64,000 nucleotides of DNA, taken from NCBI GenBank assembly GCA_006969905.1, contig CP030887.1, positions 1,470,001-1,534,000 of the forward strand, written 5' to 3'. A program made the position numbers and the translations under genes. A model generated the notes under the pieces. That model was not told the DNA's origin. It did not search any database and saw only the letters and a list, made by a program, of their open reading frames with translations. This DNA comes from Balneolaceae bacterium. Lineage in GTDB: Bacteria; Bacteroidota; Rhodothermia; Balneolales; Balneolaceae. This document shows, in pieces, positions 18,933 through 29,378 of the stretch; the stretch's first letter is position 1; every line of letters starts with the position of its first letter.

Positions 18933-21572
18933 CTAGTTGTTTTCGCTTTTATTGATAGTCCAGCAGCGCAGGCCTTCTCGTGTTTGGGCAATTAACTCTT
19001 TTTGGCCGTCACCGTTAAGATCTGTTATAATAGGATATCTCATTCCTGAAGTAGGCAAATCATAAATGCGTTCATCAGTCAGAACTTCCCAGGAGAAAAG
19101 CCTGCCAAAATCTGCAAGCGTAAGAATCTCCTGTTTTCCGTCAGAGTTGATATCCTCTAACCTTGGATGAAGCGTATTGGAAGCTGGTTGCCCCAGGCTT
19201 TGGGTAATCCTTAATTCACCCCTTGGGTTGTACAAGAAAACAGAACCGTTCCGGCTTTGGGTAGTGATTAAATCCTCACGGTAGAAGCGGGTACTGTCTT
19301 TTAACAATACATTTTCTTCCACACCAACCGAAAGTAATTCATTGTTAGTTACATACAATGATTTAATAGATATAGAGTCCATTCTTACTGAAGTGGACAA
19401 GGAATCAATCAGGCTGGGGTTTTTACCAACCGCATAAATATACCCGTCAATACCGGCGCCCATAATAGAATTACCATAAACCTTAGGTTCACCGTTAAAC
19501 CCGGCATTTATGAATTGAGGATACCCGGGGCGGGTGGCTCCGCTTCGCAACCAGCTATGCAGGATATTTTGCGAAAAAACCCAGATAGACCATGTACCAT
19601 CAATACGGGCATATAATGGTTTTGAAGTAACTACGGCGTTCACAGTTTGCGGCCAGCCCAATACATTGGCTCCCCTTCCATCAATCACATGGATTTTACG
19701 ATCCTCAGTTGCAGCTATTATTTCGGGAATTCCGTTTCTGAGTACATCTGTAACCACTATAGGAGCTGTTATAGGCTCTCCAAGTTCAATCGGAAATTTT
19801 GGGAGAGGGGTTCCATTCCTGTTCCACCCAAAAACCTTACTGCCTGCAGCCAGCATTATTATGGGCTGATTGTTTCCATACCAGTCATACAAAATAGGAC
19901 TCCCGATCGGCATGCTGCCATCTGTTGAGGTTTCCATCACCACCGTTCCGTCAGATGCTACTGCAATCACCTCTCCTCTGTCAGTAGCAAAAATAATCTC
20001 ATCAGCTTTACTCCCTATAATATCACCAAGTATAGGTTCACCTGTAAGCTGTCCTCCGCTAAGAGGTGTTACCCAAAGTTCCTGGTAAGGTAAAACGGAG
20101 CCTTCTCTGTTAGCAGTACTGAGTGTAAACTCAAGATGGTTATCATCCTGTTTCTGTAATGTGATATGGGCAATATCAGATATATTCAACAGGCTGGAAG
20201 AAGAGCTTCGGGGCATAAGGTACGGCCCAATAAACTTTTCAAAATCAGAAGTGTTTGCCCATACAAATCCGCTTACTTCATCCGGCAAATTTCTTCTAAT
20301 ATTGCCATAGTCATTATTGTAATAAACTACTCTTCGGCGAGTACGGTCAGATTCAACACCTTCAGATAAACCCCTTCTTTTAGAGATGACCACCACATCA
20401 CCGGAAAAAGAAATATAGAAGTCTGAAAATGTGCATAACTCGGATCCAATGAGTTTTGCCAATACAGAACTGCTGGCATAATAAGAGTTACCTTGTTGGG
20501 TAAGATATCCCTGTGTTGACAGCTCATACAGTTTGGCACGAAGTTCTCCTTTTTTAAGAAGTCGCCTCATAAAAAGGTATTCTCCTGAAGAGAGTAATCC
20601 GGATTCAGCAAAAGCTACAAATGCAAAGGGGCTATCCATAGTAGCTGCCAGTGTCCCAAACTCATCAGGGGAACCAAGTAAAAGTGAGTCGAGCTTGGTA
20701 ATTCTTGTTTCAGGACGAATAGGCAATAATTTTGGTGCCAATCTCATAACCCCAAAAGCTGCTGCATTACTGGCAATATAGCGATCTAAATTCAAGGGCC
20801 TGTTTTCAGAAGAAATTGCATCAACAAGAGCAGAGCGGCCTGTTTGATCCAGCTCAATAGTACCTTTTATATTAAAAGATTCTGTTTCGGTATCATTGAT
20901 TTTTGAGAATTGAAGGGAAGAAGGATTGGTACCATTGAAAGACTGGTATATAGCAGGGCGGTTAGAGACCAATGAAAACTGCTCTACCCAACGGTCAAGT
21001 TTACTAGTATTCATAATTAACCGTCCCGGAACAGGTTCAGTTTGCATTTGCAAAGCAGGAGCAGTTCCCACATACGAGCGAAGGGCAAATTCCAGAGCTA
21101 CACTTGAATCCGAGAAAATAAGCCAGTTATGTATTTGGGCTGCAAATATGGTCGTACCTGCAACAGCGATCTTATGGATGGTAATACCATTGAATACATA
21201 ATAATTCTGAGCTAATGGTTCATAATATTGAGTAACCCAGTTTTCAATAGATGATGTACTTTCTGTAATCCAGATAAGCCTGGATTCTGTAGAGGTTGAC
21301 GGATAAAGAGCCAGCGCCTTTAAGTCTACTTGTGCTAACAGCTGCGGATCGAAAGTGGCTATCTGCTGTAAGCTGGTTTGTGTTATATCATCAAGAAGAT
21401 TGGCGTAATCGGTGGTAGGTAGATCTGTTATTCTAACACCTTCTTCAGGAATAATTACAAAGGTCGCGGTTTCGGGAATTAATTGTGTCCATTCCTTTTC
21501 TTCAATGGAAGAACATCCCCAAAATAACGTAACGATAAAGATTGTAATTAACGGGTACAGTACGCGTTGCAT
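18933..21572 (-). CDS. Large outer-surface/periplasmic lipoprotein with FG-GAP/VCBS-type repeats
   Basis: With the ATG at 21572 the protein has 879 residues and a lipoprotein signal (MQRVLYPLITIFIVTLFWGCSS, lipid Cys in GCSS). The upstream in-frame start at 21671 would bury this signal. The N-terminal half (PETATFVIIPEEGVRI...) loosely resembles DUF3352 proteins. The C-terminal half is a propeller with PQQ-like segments and two clear FG-GAP motifs, DINSDGKQEIL and DLNGDGQKELI, which usually bind calcium. Function is unknown. It diverges from the BatA-domain gene. Confidence 0.7.
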   Translation of the reverse strand: MQRVLYPLITIFIVTLFWGCSSIEEKEWTQLIPETATFVIIPEEGVRITDLPTTDYANLLDDITQTSLQQIATFDPQLLAQVDLKALALYPSTSTESRLIWITESTSSIENWVTQYYEPLAQNYYVFNGITIHKIAVAGTTIFAAQIHNWLIFSDSSVALEFALRSYVGTAPALQMQTEPVPGRLIMNTSKLDRWVEQFSLVSNRPAIYQSFNGTNPSSLQFSKINDTETESFNIKGTIELDQTGRSALVDAISSENRPLNLDRYIASNAAAFGVMRLAPKLLPIRPETRITKLDSLLLGSPDEFGTLAATMDSPFAFVAFAESGLLSSGEYLFMRRLLKKGELRAKLYELSTQGYLTQQGNSYYASSSVLAKLIGSELCTFSDFYISFSGDVVVISKRRGLSEGVESDRTRRRVVYYNNDYGNIRRNLPDEVSGFVWANTSDFEKFIGPYLMPRSSSSSLLNISDIAHITLQKQDDNHLEFTLSTANREGSVLPYQELWVTPLSGGQLTGEPILGDIIGSKADEIIFATDRGEVIAVASDGTVVMETSTDGSMPIGSPILYDWYGNNQPIIMLAAGSKVFGWNRNGTPLPKFPIELGEPITAPIVVTDVLRNGIPEIIAATEDRKIHVIDGRGANVLGWPQTVNAVVTSKPLYARIDGTWSIWVFSQNILHSWLRSGATRPGYPQFINAGFNGEPKVYGNSIMGAGIDGYIYAVGKNPSLIDSLSTSVRMDSISIKSLYVTNNELLSVGVEENVLLKDSTRFYREDLITTQSRNGSVFLYNPRGELRITQSLGQPASNTLHPRLEDINSDGKQEILTLADFGRLFSWEVLTDERIYDLPTSGMRYPIITDLNGDGQKELIAQTREGLRCWTINKSENN

Positions 21573-21683
21573 AAATGGATTAAGACCGCCTTTTTTTGAA
21601 TATTCACTTTCGTTCTGGCTAATCCCGTTTTGAGGAAAAAGTTCCAGCCCAATAGAAACTAAAAGTAACATTTTTTGAGCTAA

Positions 21684-23789
21684 ATGAGTTTTTTAAGCCC
21701 GTTTTTTTTATTCGCATTAATTGCAGTGGGCTTACCTTTGGTAATTCATTTGCTGAATTTGAGGAAGCCGCAGCGCATTCAGTTCTCAAATCTGTCTTTT
21801 TTTAAGGAGCTTCAAAGAACAACCATCCGCAAGATCAGGATTAAAAGGCTGATCTTACTTTTACTTCGCTTACTTGCTGTTGCCTGTTTAGCGATTGTAT
21901 TGGCCCGCCCGTTTCTTCCTCCGGTTTTCAGTTTTTCAGGTAGTTCCAATCAACCGGCGCTAAATGCGATTTTGATTGATAACAGCATAAGCATGGCAAG
22001 GGTTGGGTCGAAAGGGCCCTTGCTGAATCAGGCAAAAGAAATTGCAAAGACGATTACCGAGACATCAAAAGATGAAGACCGGTTTATAGTTCAGGTTTCC
22101 AATAACCAGGGTTTACCTCTTTCTATGGTATCTAAAGGGCAGGCAAACCGAAGATTAGATGAAATTGATATAACAGCCGGTGGCGGGTATTTAACGCAGC
22201 GTATTTCTGGTTTGATTGCTGCGTTGCAGGATGCTCCCTATGAAAACAGGAGACTCTTTTTAATAACAGATGGGAATACTTCTGAAACCGGGTTCTTTTC
22301 CGGGCTTGAAGAAAATGATATTCCTATTTCGGTGTCGGTTATTAAGGTAGAAAGTGCCTCAATTCAAAATACTTATGTAACAGACGTATCAAGCAAAACT
22401 TCTATGGTAGCCAGTGGTTCTCCTTTTTTGCTTAGTGTTGAGGTATCAAATTCAGGGAATGTGTTGGCTACAAATCAATTTCTTACACTGGAGGTAGACA
22501 ATGAAACAATCGGTCAGTATCCCATTCAGCTTGGCCCGGGTGAAACGAGATCATTTGATTTCGAACTTATCCCAGAAGCTCCCGGCTCGCTAAATGGAAA
22601 GCTGCTTGTTGAAGGGGATGATTTCCCATTGGATAACGAACACTTTTTTACCATAGAGGTGCCGGATACCCGGAACGTACTTTGGGTAAACGGAGCTGAT
22701 GAAAATATCGGAACAATTTCATATACAGGTGCAATTCTGGGTGCCCCTGATAATGCAAATACACAGCTAAGTTATACTGAAATAGAACCTCAGCTTTTGT
22801 CGGAAATAAGCATTTTTGAGTATGATGCAGTTATCTTGGATGGCCTGCAGGAAATCCCTGAATATGCATTCGATGAGCTAAGTAACTTTGTGCAAGACGG
22901 AAGAAGCCTGCTCTTTTTCCCATCGCAATCAGGTGACCTGGGTAATTACAATCGCTTTCTTGAAGTTTTTAACGCAGGTACTTTTGCCGGGGTAGTGGGA
23001 GATTACGCCTCATTTGAAAGAGTGGCAGAAGGTAGTTCAGTATTAGAAGATCATCCTGTTTTTTCGGGATTATTTGAACGCTCTGAGGATGAAGAATTAA
23101 GCTTTACGGTTCCCGATATCTACTACTATTTTAAATTACAATCATCCTCTATTAATACCGGGATTAACCTGATAGAACTAAACAATGGGGATGCTCTTGT
23201 TAAAGAAAAGAGCTTCGGGCAGGGCAAACTGATCATTTCTTCGATTGGTAACGATCCTGGGTGGTCAAACTTTCCGGTTAAAGCACTATATGCTCCGTTT
23301 TATTATCGTACCGTTTTATATGCAGCCTCGGGTCAACAGGGAGGTTTTGCAAAGCACACACTTGGCACACCGTTTGTCTGGACGGGTAAACTCGATCCAT
23401 TGGAAACTGAAATTATTGCTGGGGGAAGCTCAATTAAATTGAACAATCAAAACCTGGGAGGAAGTATTCGTGTAGAATATAATGCGGCAGATTGGTTACC
23501 CGGATGGGTTGAATTACGAGATAATCAAAGCAGCTATTCTATTGCAGTAAATCTTGCACCCGGAGAGTCAGATTTTAACTCCGATATTATCATTGAAGAA
23601 GAAAGTGCGAAATATAATGAGGTAAACTTGGTTGATGTATCAGGTTTAGGGAATAACGAAATTCCGGAAGCCATAAAATCGAGCGGATTTGGAAAAGAAG
23701 TTTGGTACTGGTTTATGTTAGCAGGATTGCTTTTTTTAATAGCTGAATCGCTGGTCTCAGTATTTTTTAAAGCAGAAACTATCAATTAA
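21684..23789 (+). CDS. BatA-domain/VWA membrane protein
   Basis: This 701-residue protein starts with the BatA N-terminal domain (MSFLSPFFLFALIAVGLPLVIHLLN, then LRKPQRIQFSNLSF). A second membrane helix follows near 50-75. A von Willebrand A domain has the metal-site motif DNSIS at ~95. The long periplasmic part ends in a final helix (WYWFMLAGLLFLIAESLV). Such proteins are common in Bacteroidota and are thought to serve envelope stress functions. The next gene starts within its stop (TAATG). Confidence 0.88.
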   Translation: MSFLSPFFLFALIAVGLPLVIHLLNLRKPQRIQFSNLSFFKELQRTTIRKIRIKRLILLLLRLLAVACLAIVLARPFLPPVFSFSGSSNQPALNAILIDNSISMARVGSKGPLLNQAKEIAKTITETSKDEDRFIVQVSNNQGLPLSMVSKGQANRRLDEIDITAGGGYLTQRISGLIAALQDAPYENRRLFLITDGNTSETGFFSGLEENDIPISVSVIKVESASIQNTYVTDVSSKTSMVASGSPFLLSVEVSNSGNVLATNQFLTLEVDNETIGQYPIQLGPGETRSFDFELIPEAPGSLNGKLLVEGDDFPLDNEHFFTIEVPDTRNVLWVNGADENIGTISYTGAILGAPDNANTQLSYTEIEPQLLSEISIFEYDAVILDGLQEIPEYAFDELSNFVQDGRSLLFFPSQSGDLGNYNRFLEVFNAGTFAGVVGDYASFERVAEGSSVLEDHPVFSGLFERSEDEELSFTVPDIYYYFKLQSSSINTGINLIELNNGDALVKEKSFGQGKLIISSIGNDPGWSNFPVKALYAPFYYRTVLYAASGQQGGFAKHTLGTPFVWTGKLDPLETEIIAGGSSIKLNNQNLGGSIRVEYNAADWLPGWVELRDNQSSYSIAVNLAPGESDFNSDIIIEEESAKYNEVNLVDVSGLGNNEIPEAIKSSGFGKEVWYWFMLAGLLFLIAESLVSVFFKAETIN

Positions 23790-24373
23790 TGAAAGAAATA
23801 CTCTCCATATTTTTTCAGGGAGTCATAGTGCTATTCACCATAGCTTCCACTTTATTGGCAGGGTATTCTGTACAGAACAAGCTTCGTTTACGAAAGGTGC
23901 GTTTAAGTTGGCGATCAGGAAGGCTGAATGGCTATCCCCTTTTTGCCACGGTTTTTCTTGGGCTTATTATAGCATTGGCCATAGTAGTATATGTAATAGA
24001 AGACCGGCTTCAGTATGCTGTGTTTACATGCTATTTATGGATTGGGTTGATGTGGTTCATATCCAGTTACCTGGCTTCGAAGCATTACATAACCGACTAC
24101 GGAATAGTTAAAAATATAAATGAGCCATCCCAAACTATCCCCTGGTTTCAGATTCTGGACCAGGTAGAGAATGAAGAAGCCAAAGGCACTGAATACACAT
24201 TTACCTATTCTGAACTGGATAAATCTTTAATTGAAGGCTATAAAACCCTCAGGATATTTGTGCCCAATAGTAAAAGGGACTCATTTCAAAAAATCGTATC
24301 TTTAAAGCTGAAAAATCGATTTGAAGGAATGGATTTACCCGAAATCGATCTAAAGAGAATTCAAAAAGACTAA
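23789..24373 (+). CDS. Uncharacterised membrane protein with C-terminal PH-like domain
   Basis: I do not recognise a named family. The 194-residue protein has an N-terminal helix (IFFQGVIVLFTIASTLLAGYS) and two more at ~50-95. A soluble part of about 90 residues follows (DYGIVKNINEPSQTIPWFQILDQVE...) whose strand pattern resembles bacterial PH domains. It is coupled by TAATG to the BatA protein and followed 11 bases later by hflX. Confidence 0.6.
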   Translation: MKEILSIFFQGVIVLFTIASTLLAGYSVQNKLRLRKVRLSWRSGRLNGYPLFATVFLGLIIALAIVVYVIEDRLQYAVFTCYLWIGLMWFISSYLASKHYITDYGIVKNINEPSQTIPWFQILDQVENEEAKGTEYTFTYSELDKSLIEGYKTLRIFVPNSKRDSFQKIVSLKLKNRFEGMDLPEIDLKRIQKD

Positions 24374-24384
24374 GAAGAGAATAT

Positions 24385-25665
24385 TTGTTAGACGACGTTA
24401 AAAACTCGGATATAGAACGGGAACGTGTAATGCTGGTCGGTTTATATGGCCCTACAACTACCCGTTTTCTTGCTGAAGAGTATCTTGAAGAATTGGAAAT
24501 GCTTGTTGATACAGCAGGTGGAATCACCATTCAAAAAGAACTTCAGAACAGGACCAACCCGGATATATCTACCTATGTTGGTAAGGGCAAGCTACAGGAA
24601 CTAAAACGGCTTAAGGGAGAGTTGCGAATTGACACTATTGTATTTGATGATGATTTAAGTCCCACACAAATTCGTAATGTAGAAGCAGGTACAGACGCAA
24701 AAATCCTGGACAGAAGTGCACTGATCCTTGATATTTTTGCCGGAAGGGCAAAAACAGCGGCAGCCAAAACCCAGGTGGAATTGGCTCAACTACAGTATTT
24801 ATTACCGAGGCTTACCCGGTACTGGACACACCTTTCCAGGCAAAAAGGGGGGATTGGAACTAAAGGCCCTGGTGAAACTCAGATTGAAACGGATAGACGC
24901 ATAATCGGGCAGCGTATAGCCACTTTAAAGGAAAAGCTAAAAAAACTGGATCAGCAAAGGGTTACGCAAAGAAAAGGTCGCGAAGGTATGAACCGGGTTT
25001 CATTGGTAGGTTATACCAATGCCGGAAAGTCAACCTTAATGAATGCGTTTACAGAAACCAATGTGCTTGCGGAAAACAGGTTATTTGCTACATTGGATTC
25101 AACGGTAAGGAGGTACGATTTGGAAAATCACTCCATCCTGCTATCAGATACGGTAGGTTTTATCCGTAAGCTGCCCCATAACCTGATAGAGAGTTTTAAG
25201 TCTACATTGGATGAAGTCCGCGAAGCAGATATTTTGTTGCATATTGTTGATGGTTCATCCAAAATGGCACAAGAGTATATCGAAGTTGTCGATTCTACCC
25301 TGGAGGAACTGAATGCCACGAACAAAAGAACCCTTATTGTTTTCAACAAAGTAGATAAAATGACGGCTGATCAAATTGCTATGCTTAGAGGCGAATACCC
25401 GGAAGCCATCTTTGTTTCAGCAGAGCAAAAAATCGGGCTGAGTGAGCTTGAATCTCAAATTGAAGAACTCATCGAAAGTGAATACGAAGAACACACTCTT
25501 CAAATTCCTGTAAGCAAGTATAAAGCAGTAGCCTTTATCCATGAGAATGCTACGGTGAATAAAGAGGTTTATGAAAACAGCGATGTGGAACTCACATTTA
25601 GCATGGCCGAAAAAGATTTTGAACAATTATCACATTTATTGAATACTATAGGAGCTGAAGGCTAA
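24385..25665 (+). CDS. hflX: GTPase HflX
   Basis: HflX is a ribosome-binding GTPase that splits stalled ribosomes. The 426-residue protein has the HflX N-terminal domain (ERERVMLVGLYG, TYVGKGKLQEL, FDDDLSPTQ), the linker GPGETQIETDRR, and G motifs GYTNAGKST (209-217), DTVGFIRKLPHNL and NKVD. The start is probably TTG at 24385. The first ATG, at 24430, would cut the protein just before a conserved block. Confidence 0.95.
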   Translation: MLDDVKNSDIERERVMLVGLYGPTTTRFLAEEYLEELEMLVDTAGGITIQKELQNRTNPDISTYVGKGKLQELKRLKGELRIDTIVFDDDLSPTQIRNVEAGTDAKILDRSALILDIFAGRAKTAAAKTQVELAQLQYLLPRLTRYWTHLSRQKGGIGTKGPGETQIETDRRIIGQRIATLKEKLKKLDQQRVTQRKGREGMNRVSLVGYTNAGKSTLMNAFTETNVLAENRLFATLDSTVRRYDLENHSILLSDTVGFIRKLPHNLIESFKSTLDEVREADILLHIVDGSSKMAQEYIEVVDSTLEELNATNKRTLIVFNKVDKMTADQIAMLRGEYPEAIFVSAEQKIGLSELESQIEELIESEYEEHTLQIPVSKYKAVAFIHENATVNKEVYENSDVELTFSMAEKDFEQLSHLLNTIGAEG

Positions 25666-25676
25666 GTTATATTGCT

Positions 25677-26342
25677 ATGCTAGTTGCCGAAATTTTAAAT
25701 AAAGATATTGCCCCGTTAAGGCTGAAAGACCCTGTTTCGTTAGCCATTACTAAGATGGATTTGATGAGGACACACAAGTTTGTTGTGATTAACGAAGAGA
25801 ACAAAGTGGAAGGCATGATTAGTATGCAAACGCTGGTTGAAGTAGCCGATGAAGAAACCAAACTCGAAGACCTGCCCCTTGATGAGCTGGTTTTTGTGCG
25901 CCAGTCGCAGCATTTGTTTGAGACTACACGCCAGATGTTTTCTCACGAATTATATGTTTTACCGGTTATAGATGGCGAAAATAACTTATTGGGTTTAGTC
26001 CGAAAACGTGAAGTATTAAATGCACTGGGCGATATGTTTAACTTGTCCAGTTTTGGTTCGGTTATTACCATAGACCTGGATGAGATGGATTATACGCTTA
26101 CCGAGATTGTAAGAATCATTGAAACAGAAGAAGCAAAGATTTTGGGAATTGCTGTTCAACAGCCTTCAATAGAATTATCGTTTTATCGTGTTTCCATCAA
26201 ACTGAATTTGGAAGATTCATCCGTGGTAAGTGCGGCTCTTAGACGATTCGGGTATGTAATAAGCTCTGAAGAACGCAGCGAATCTATGGAGCATAATTTT
26301 TCTGACCGTGCTGATGAACTTATTCGCTATCTTGATATATAA
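25677..26342 (+). CDS. CBS-pair protein with C-terminal ACT-like domain (AcuB-like)
   Basis: This 221-residue protein has two CBS motifs (residues ~5-60 and ~65-125: FVVINEENKVEGMIS and LYVLPVIDGENNLLGLVRK). An ACT-like domain (~135-205) follows. This is the AcuB layout. It probably senses an adenine nucleotide. It follows hflX after 11 bases. Confidence 0.82.
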   Translation: MLVAEILNKDIAPLRLKDPVSLAITKMDLMRTHKFVVINEENKVEGMISMQTLVEVADEETKLEDLPLDELVFVRQSQHLFETTRQMFSHELYVLPVIDGENNLLGLVRKREVLNALGDMFNLSSFGSVITIDLDEMDYTLTEIVRIIETEEAKILGIAVQQPSIELSFYRVSIKLNLEDSSVVSAALRRFGYVISSEERSESMEHNFSDRADELIRYLDI

Positions 26343-26378
26343 GAAGAAGTAACTTTAAACATATACTACAGCGAATTG

Positions 26379-29378
26379 ATGCGCTCCAACTTTTTAAGCA
26401 CTCTTCTTTTACTCTCAGTTGTTTCCATTGCACCGCTATCTCTTTCAGCCCAGAAAATTCAGGCCCCACAAACTGAATTCTATGAAAGGGGAGTAGAACT
26501 CTACGAAAAAGGTTTTTTTGAAGAGTCTGTCCAGCATTTTGAGCGTTTCAAAAATGCCAATCAAAAATCAGAGTTATTGGTTGCTTCTGACTATTACATC
26601 ACCCGTGCTAAAACAGCTTCTGATTCTTCTAAAATAGAAGTTTATTACCAGTCCTTTATCCAGAAATACCCAACTCATGAGCTTGCAACAAAACTCATGA
26701 AAGACCTTGGTCATCGTTTTATCGAGAAGCGTTCTTATGATGAAGCAATTCTCTATTATAAGCAGTCGGTGTTGACGATGACGGATAAACTTTCAGCTGC
26801 AGAAACAGAGTATTGGGTAGCTGAAGCTGCCGCTGAAAAAGGAGATCACACTGCTGCCAGGGGGTATTTTTTATCTTTAGCGGATAGCTATCCTGAAAGT
26901 GATTGGGCTCCTAAAGCATTGTATGCCCGGGGGCGTTTATACCTTACTGACAATAAATATGACTCATCCTCTATTGCATTTGAATTACTGAAAGAGCGTT
27001 ATCCGAATGATCCGAATACAAGAAGAGTGGGAACAGCGCTCGGCGAGTCTTATTACCAGCAAGGGAAGTTTGAAGAGGCGATAGAAGCGCTGCGGACTGC
27101 AATGCCGTACCTGGATGATGATTCTAAAGCGAAAGCTGTTTTTCTTATTGCAGAAAGCTACAATTACCTGGGGAATTTTGATGAGGCCTCTAAATCGTAC
27201 CTGGAATATATAAACCGTACCAAAGGTACCGGTAAAGAGCGGGTAGCCCATTACGGATTGGGGTGGTTATATCACAAAGAGAATATTTATCACTGGGCTG
27301 CCGATTCATTCGAAAAGGCAATAGCAGGTGATGATGAGATTTCGCGTAAGGCCATGTACTACCAGGCAGTAAATTTGAAACTTTCGGGTCAGTACGAGAG
27401 GTCTTTTGAAGTTTTTAGTGAGTTTGGAAATCGCTTCCGAAGCGGGATTTGGGTTGAAGAAGCTTACTACGAATGGGCGGTTTCCAGTTTTGAAGGCGGG
27501 CAGTACGGAGATGCCATAGAAATTATGCTAAGCCTGATCAGGAACCAATCGGACCTGAAAGACCCCGGCAAAGTGTACACATTTTTGGGGGAAGCATATT
27601 TCGCCAACAATGAATTTACACGTGCTACAGAAGCATTTGAAGAAGCCGAAAAAGTCATCAATATTGATCCCAATATTAAGAGGCAGGCCAGGTTCCAGAA
27701 AGCATGGATATTATACAGGAACCAGGCTTATCAACAGGCACAGCCTATTTTTGAATCGGTATATGCAGAAACTCCGGTTTCTGATATCGGGATGGAATCT
27801 CTTTTCTGGAGTGCGGATAGTTATTACAGAATGAGGCAGTATCGCCAGGCAGCACAGCGTTTTTCTATTTTTGTACAAAACTTCCCGGAAAACGAATTGA
27901 TCGGTGCTGCCCGCTACTCATTGGGATGGAGTTATTTCATGCTCGGAGAATATGAATCTGTTGTAGCTCCGCTGGAAGACTTTTTGAATAATTATAACCC
28001 TCCGCCCATTGCCCTTTTTCCTTATGATACCGATACCCAGTTACGGATAGGAGATGCCTATTATGCATTGGGGCAATACCGGGATGCCATACGTTTTTAT
28101 AACAAAGCAATTGGCGCTGAACCGGGCGGTGATTATGCAATGTTTCAGGTTGCAAACTCCTATTATCGATCAAACCGGACGTTCGAGGCAGTTACTACAT
28201 TCAGGAGGCTGTTGAGGATTTATCCGTTTAGCCGGTTACGGGAACAGGCTCAATACAACATTGCTTATATCTACCTGAACACCGACAATTATTCGCAGGC
28301 CGTTGAGGAATTCCAGGCAGTAATCAACAAGTATCCCGGAACGGAATGGGCAGCCCGCTCACAATACAATATCGGGGATGCCTACTACAATTCAGGAGAG
28401 TATGACCGGGCGATTGCAGCCTATAAGCAGGTTTTGGATGATTATCCCCGAAGCGGTTATATCATTGATGCTGTAAATGGTATCCAGTATGCGCAACTTT
28501 CCTCAACAGGGATGGACAGCAGTTCTTACGTTCTGGAAGATTTTCTCGGTGATAATCCAAACAGTAACACCGCAGACCGGCTTCGTTACCGGCAGGCTGA
28601 AAATGTATATCAATCGGGAGATTATGAAGGTGCAGTCCGTGAGTTCAGGCAATACCTGAGAATAACAAATTCTGATAACCTTGTACCTGAAGCTTATGCC
28701 AATCTGGGAGATTCTTATCGCCAAATGAACGATATAGACAAAGCCATTGAAGCTTATCAAACCATTGTTGATGAATTCCCGGATGATAACCAGGCACCCC
28801 CGGCGCTTATTTCTTTAGGCAACCTGTACTTTGAAAAAGGAGAATTTGAAGCCTCGCACCAATACTTTGTGGAATTGCTTGAAAAAGGCAACAGATACCG
28901 TCAGGAAGCTTATGTAGGAATGGGAAATGCGAGTCTCGCCCAAAATCAAACGGCGAAAGCAAAATCAGAATATGAAAGCGCACTTAATGTAAATGCTAAC
29001 AATGCCGCTGCCAGTGTAGGTTTAGGAAAAGTAGCAGTAGCAGAAGGGCGATATAGCGAAGCCCAATCCATTTTGGCTCCTATTGCAGACAGGAATACGA
29101 CAATTATAGGAGCGGAAGCACAGTACTTTTTAGGAAAAATTGAACAGGACCAGGGAAATTTTGAACAGGCCATAACCACTTATGCCAAAGTTAAGATTTT
29201 GTTTGAAGCCTTTGAAAACTGGGTTTCCCTTTCGTTGTACAACACGGCAGAATGCCAGATTCGATTGGGTAATCGTGGGGAAGCCCTGGAAATCCTGAAT
29301 GGAATTACGGAAACCTATCCTGATACGGAAGGAGCCAAACGCGCACAACAGCTGCTGGATGCAACCGGGGATTCATGA
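26379..29378 (+). CDS. Large secreted TPR-repeat protein
   Basis: From ATG at 26379 (a TTG lies one codon earlier) the protein has 999 residues. It has a signal peptide (MRSNFLSTLLLLSVVSIAPLSLSAQ). It is then built almost wholly of tetratricopeptide repeats, over twenty copies, with typical pairs such as FYERGVELYEKGFFEESVQHF and AQYNIAYIYLNTDNYSQAVEEFQ. It is probably a periplasmic or outer-membrane scaffold of the BamD/CpoB style. It overlaps aroA by four bases (ATGA). Confidence 0.85.
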   Translation: MRSNFLSTLLLLSVVSIAPLSLSAQKIQAPQTEFYERGVELYEKGFFEESVQHFERFKNANQKSELLVASDYYITRAKTASDSSKIEVYYQSFIQKYPTHELATKLMKDLGHRFIEKRSYDEAILYYKQSVLTMTDKLSAAETEYWVAEAAAEKGDHTAARGYFLSLADSYPESDWAPKALYARGRLYLTDNKYDSSSIAFELLKERYPNDPNTRRVGTALGESYYQQGKFEEAIEALRTAMPYLDDDSKAKAVFLIAESYNYLGNFDEASKSYLEYINRTKGTGKERVAHYGLGWLYHKENIYHWAADSFEKAIAGDDEISRKAMYYQAVNLKLSGQYERSFEVFSEFGNRFRSGIWVEEAYYEWAVSSFEGGQYGDAIEIMLSLIRNQSDLKDPGKVYTFLGEAYFANNEFTRATEAFEEAEKVINIDPNIKRQARFQKAWILYRNQAYQQAQPIFESVYAETPVSDIGMESLFWSADSYYRMRQYRQAAQRFSIFVQNFPENELIGAARYSLGWSYFMLGEYESVVAPLEDFLNNYNPPPIALFPYDTDTQLRIGDAYYALGQYRDAIRFYNKAIGAEPGGDYAMFQVANSYYRSNRTFEAVTTFRRLLRIYPFSRLREQAQYNIAYIYLNTDNYSQAVEEFQAVINKYPGTEWAARSQYNIGDAYYNSGEYDRAIAAYKQVLDDYPRSGYIIDAVNGIQYAQLSSTGMDSSSYVLEDFLGDNPNSNTADRLRYRQAENVYQSGDYEGAVREFRQYLRITNSDNLVPEAYANLGDSYRQMNDIDKAIEAYQTIVDEFPDDNQAPPALISLGNLYFEKGEFEASHQYFVELLEKGNRYRQEAYVGMGNASLAQNQTAKAKSEYESALNVNANNAAASVGLGKVAVAEGRYSEAQSILAPIADRNTTIIGAEAQYFLGKIEQDQGNFEQAITTYAKVKILFEAFENWVSLSLYNTAECQIRLGNRGEALEILNGITETYPDTEGAKRAQQLLDATGDS

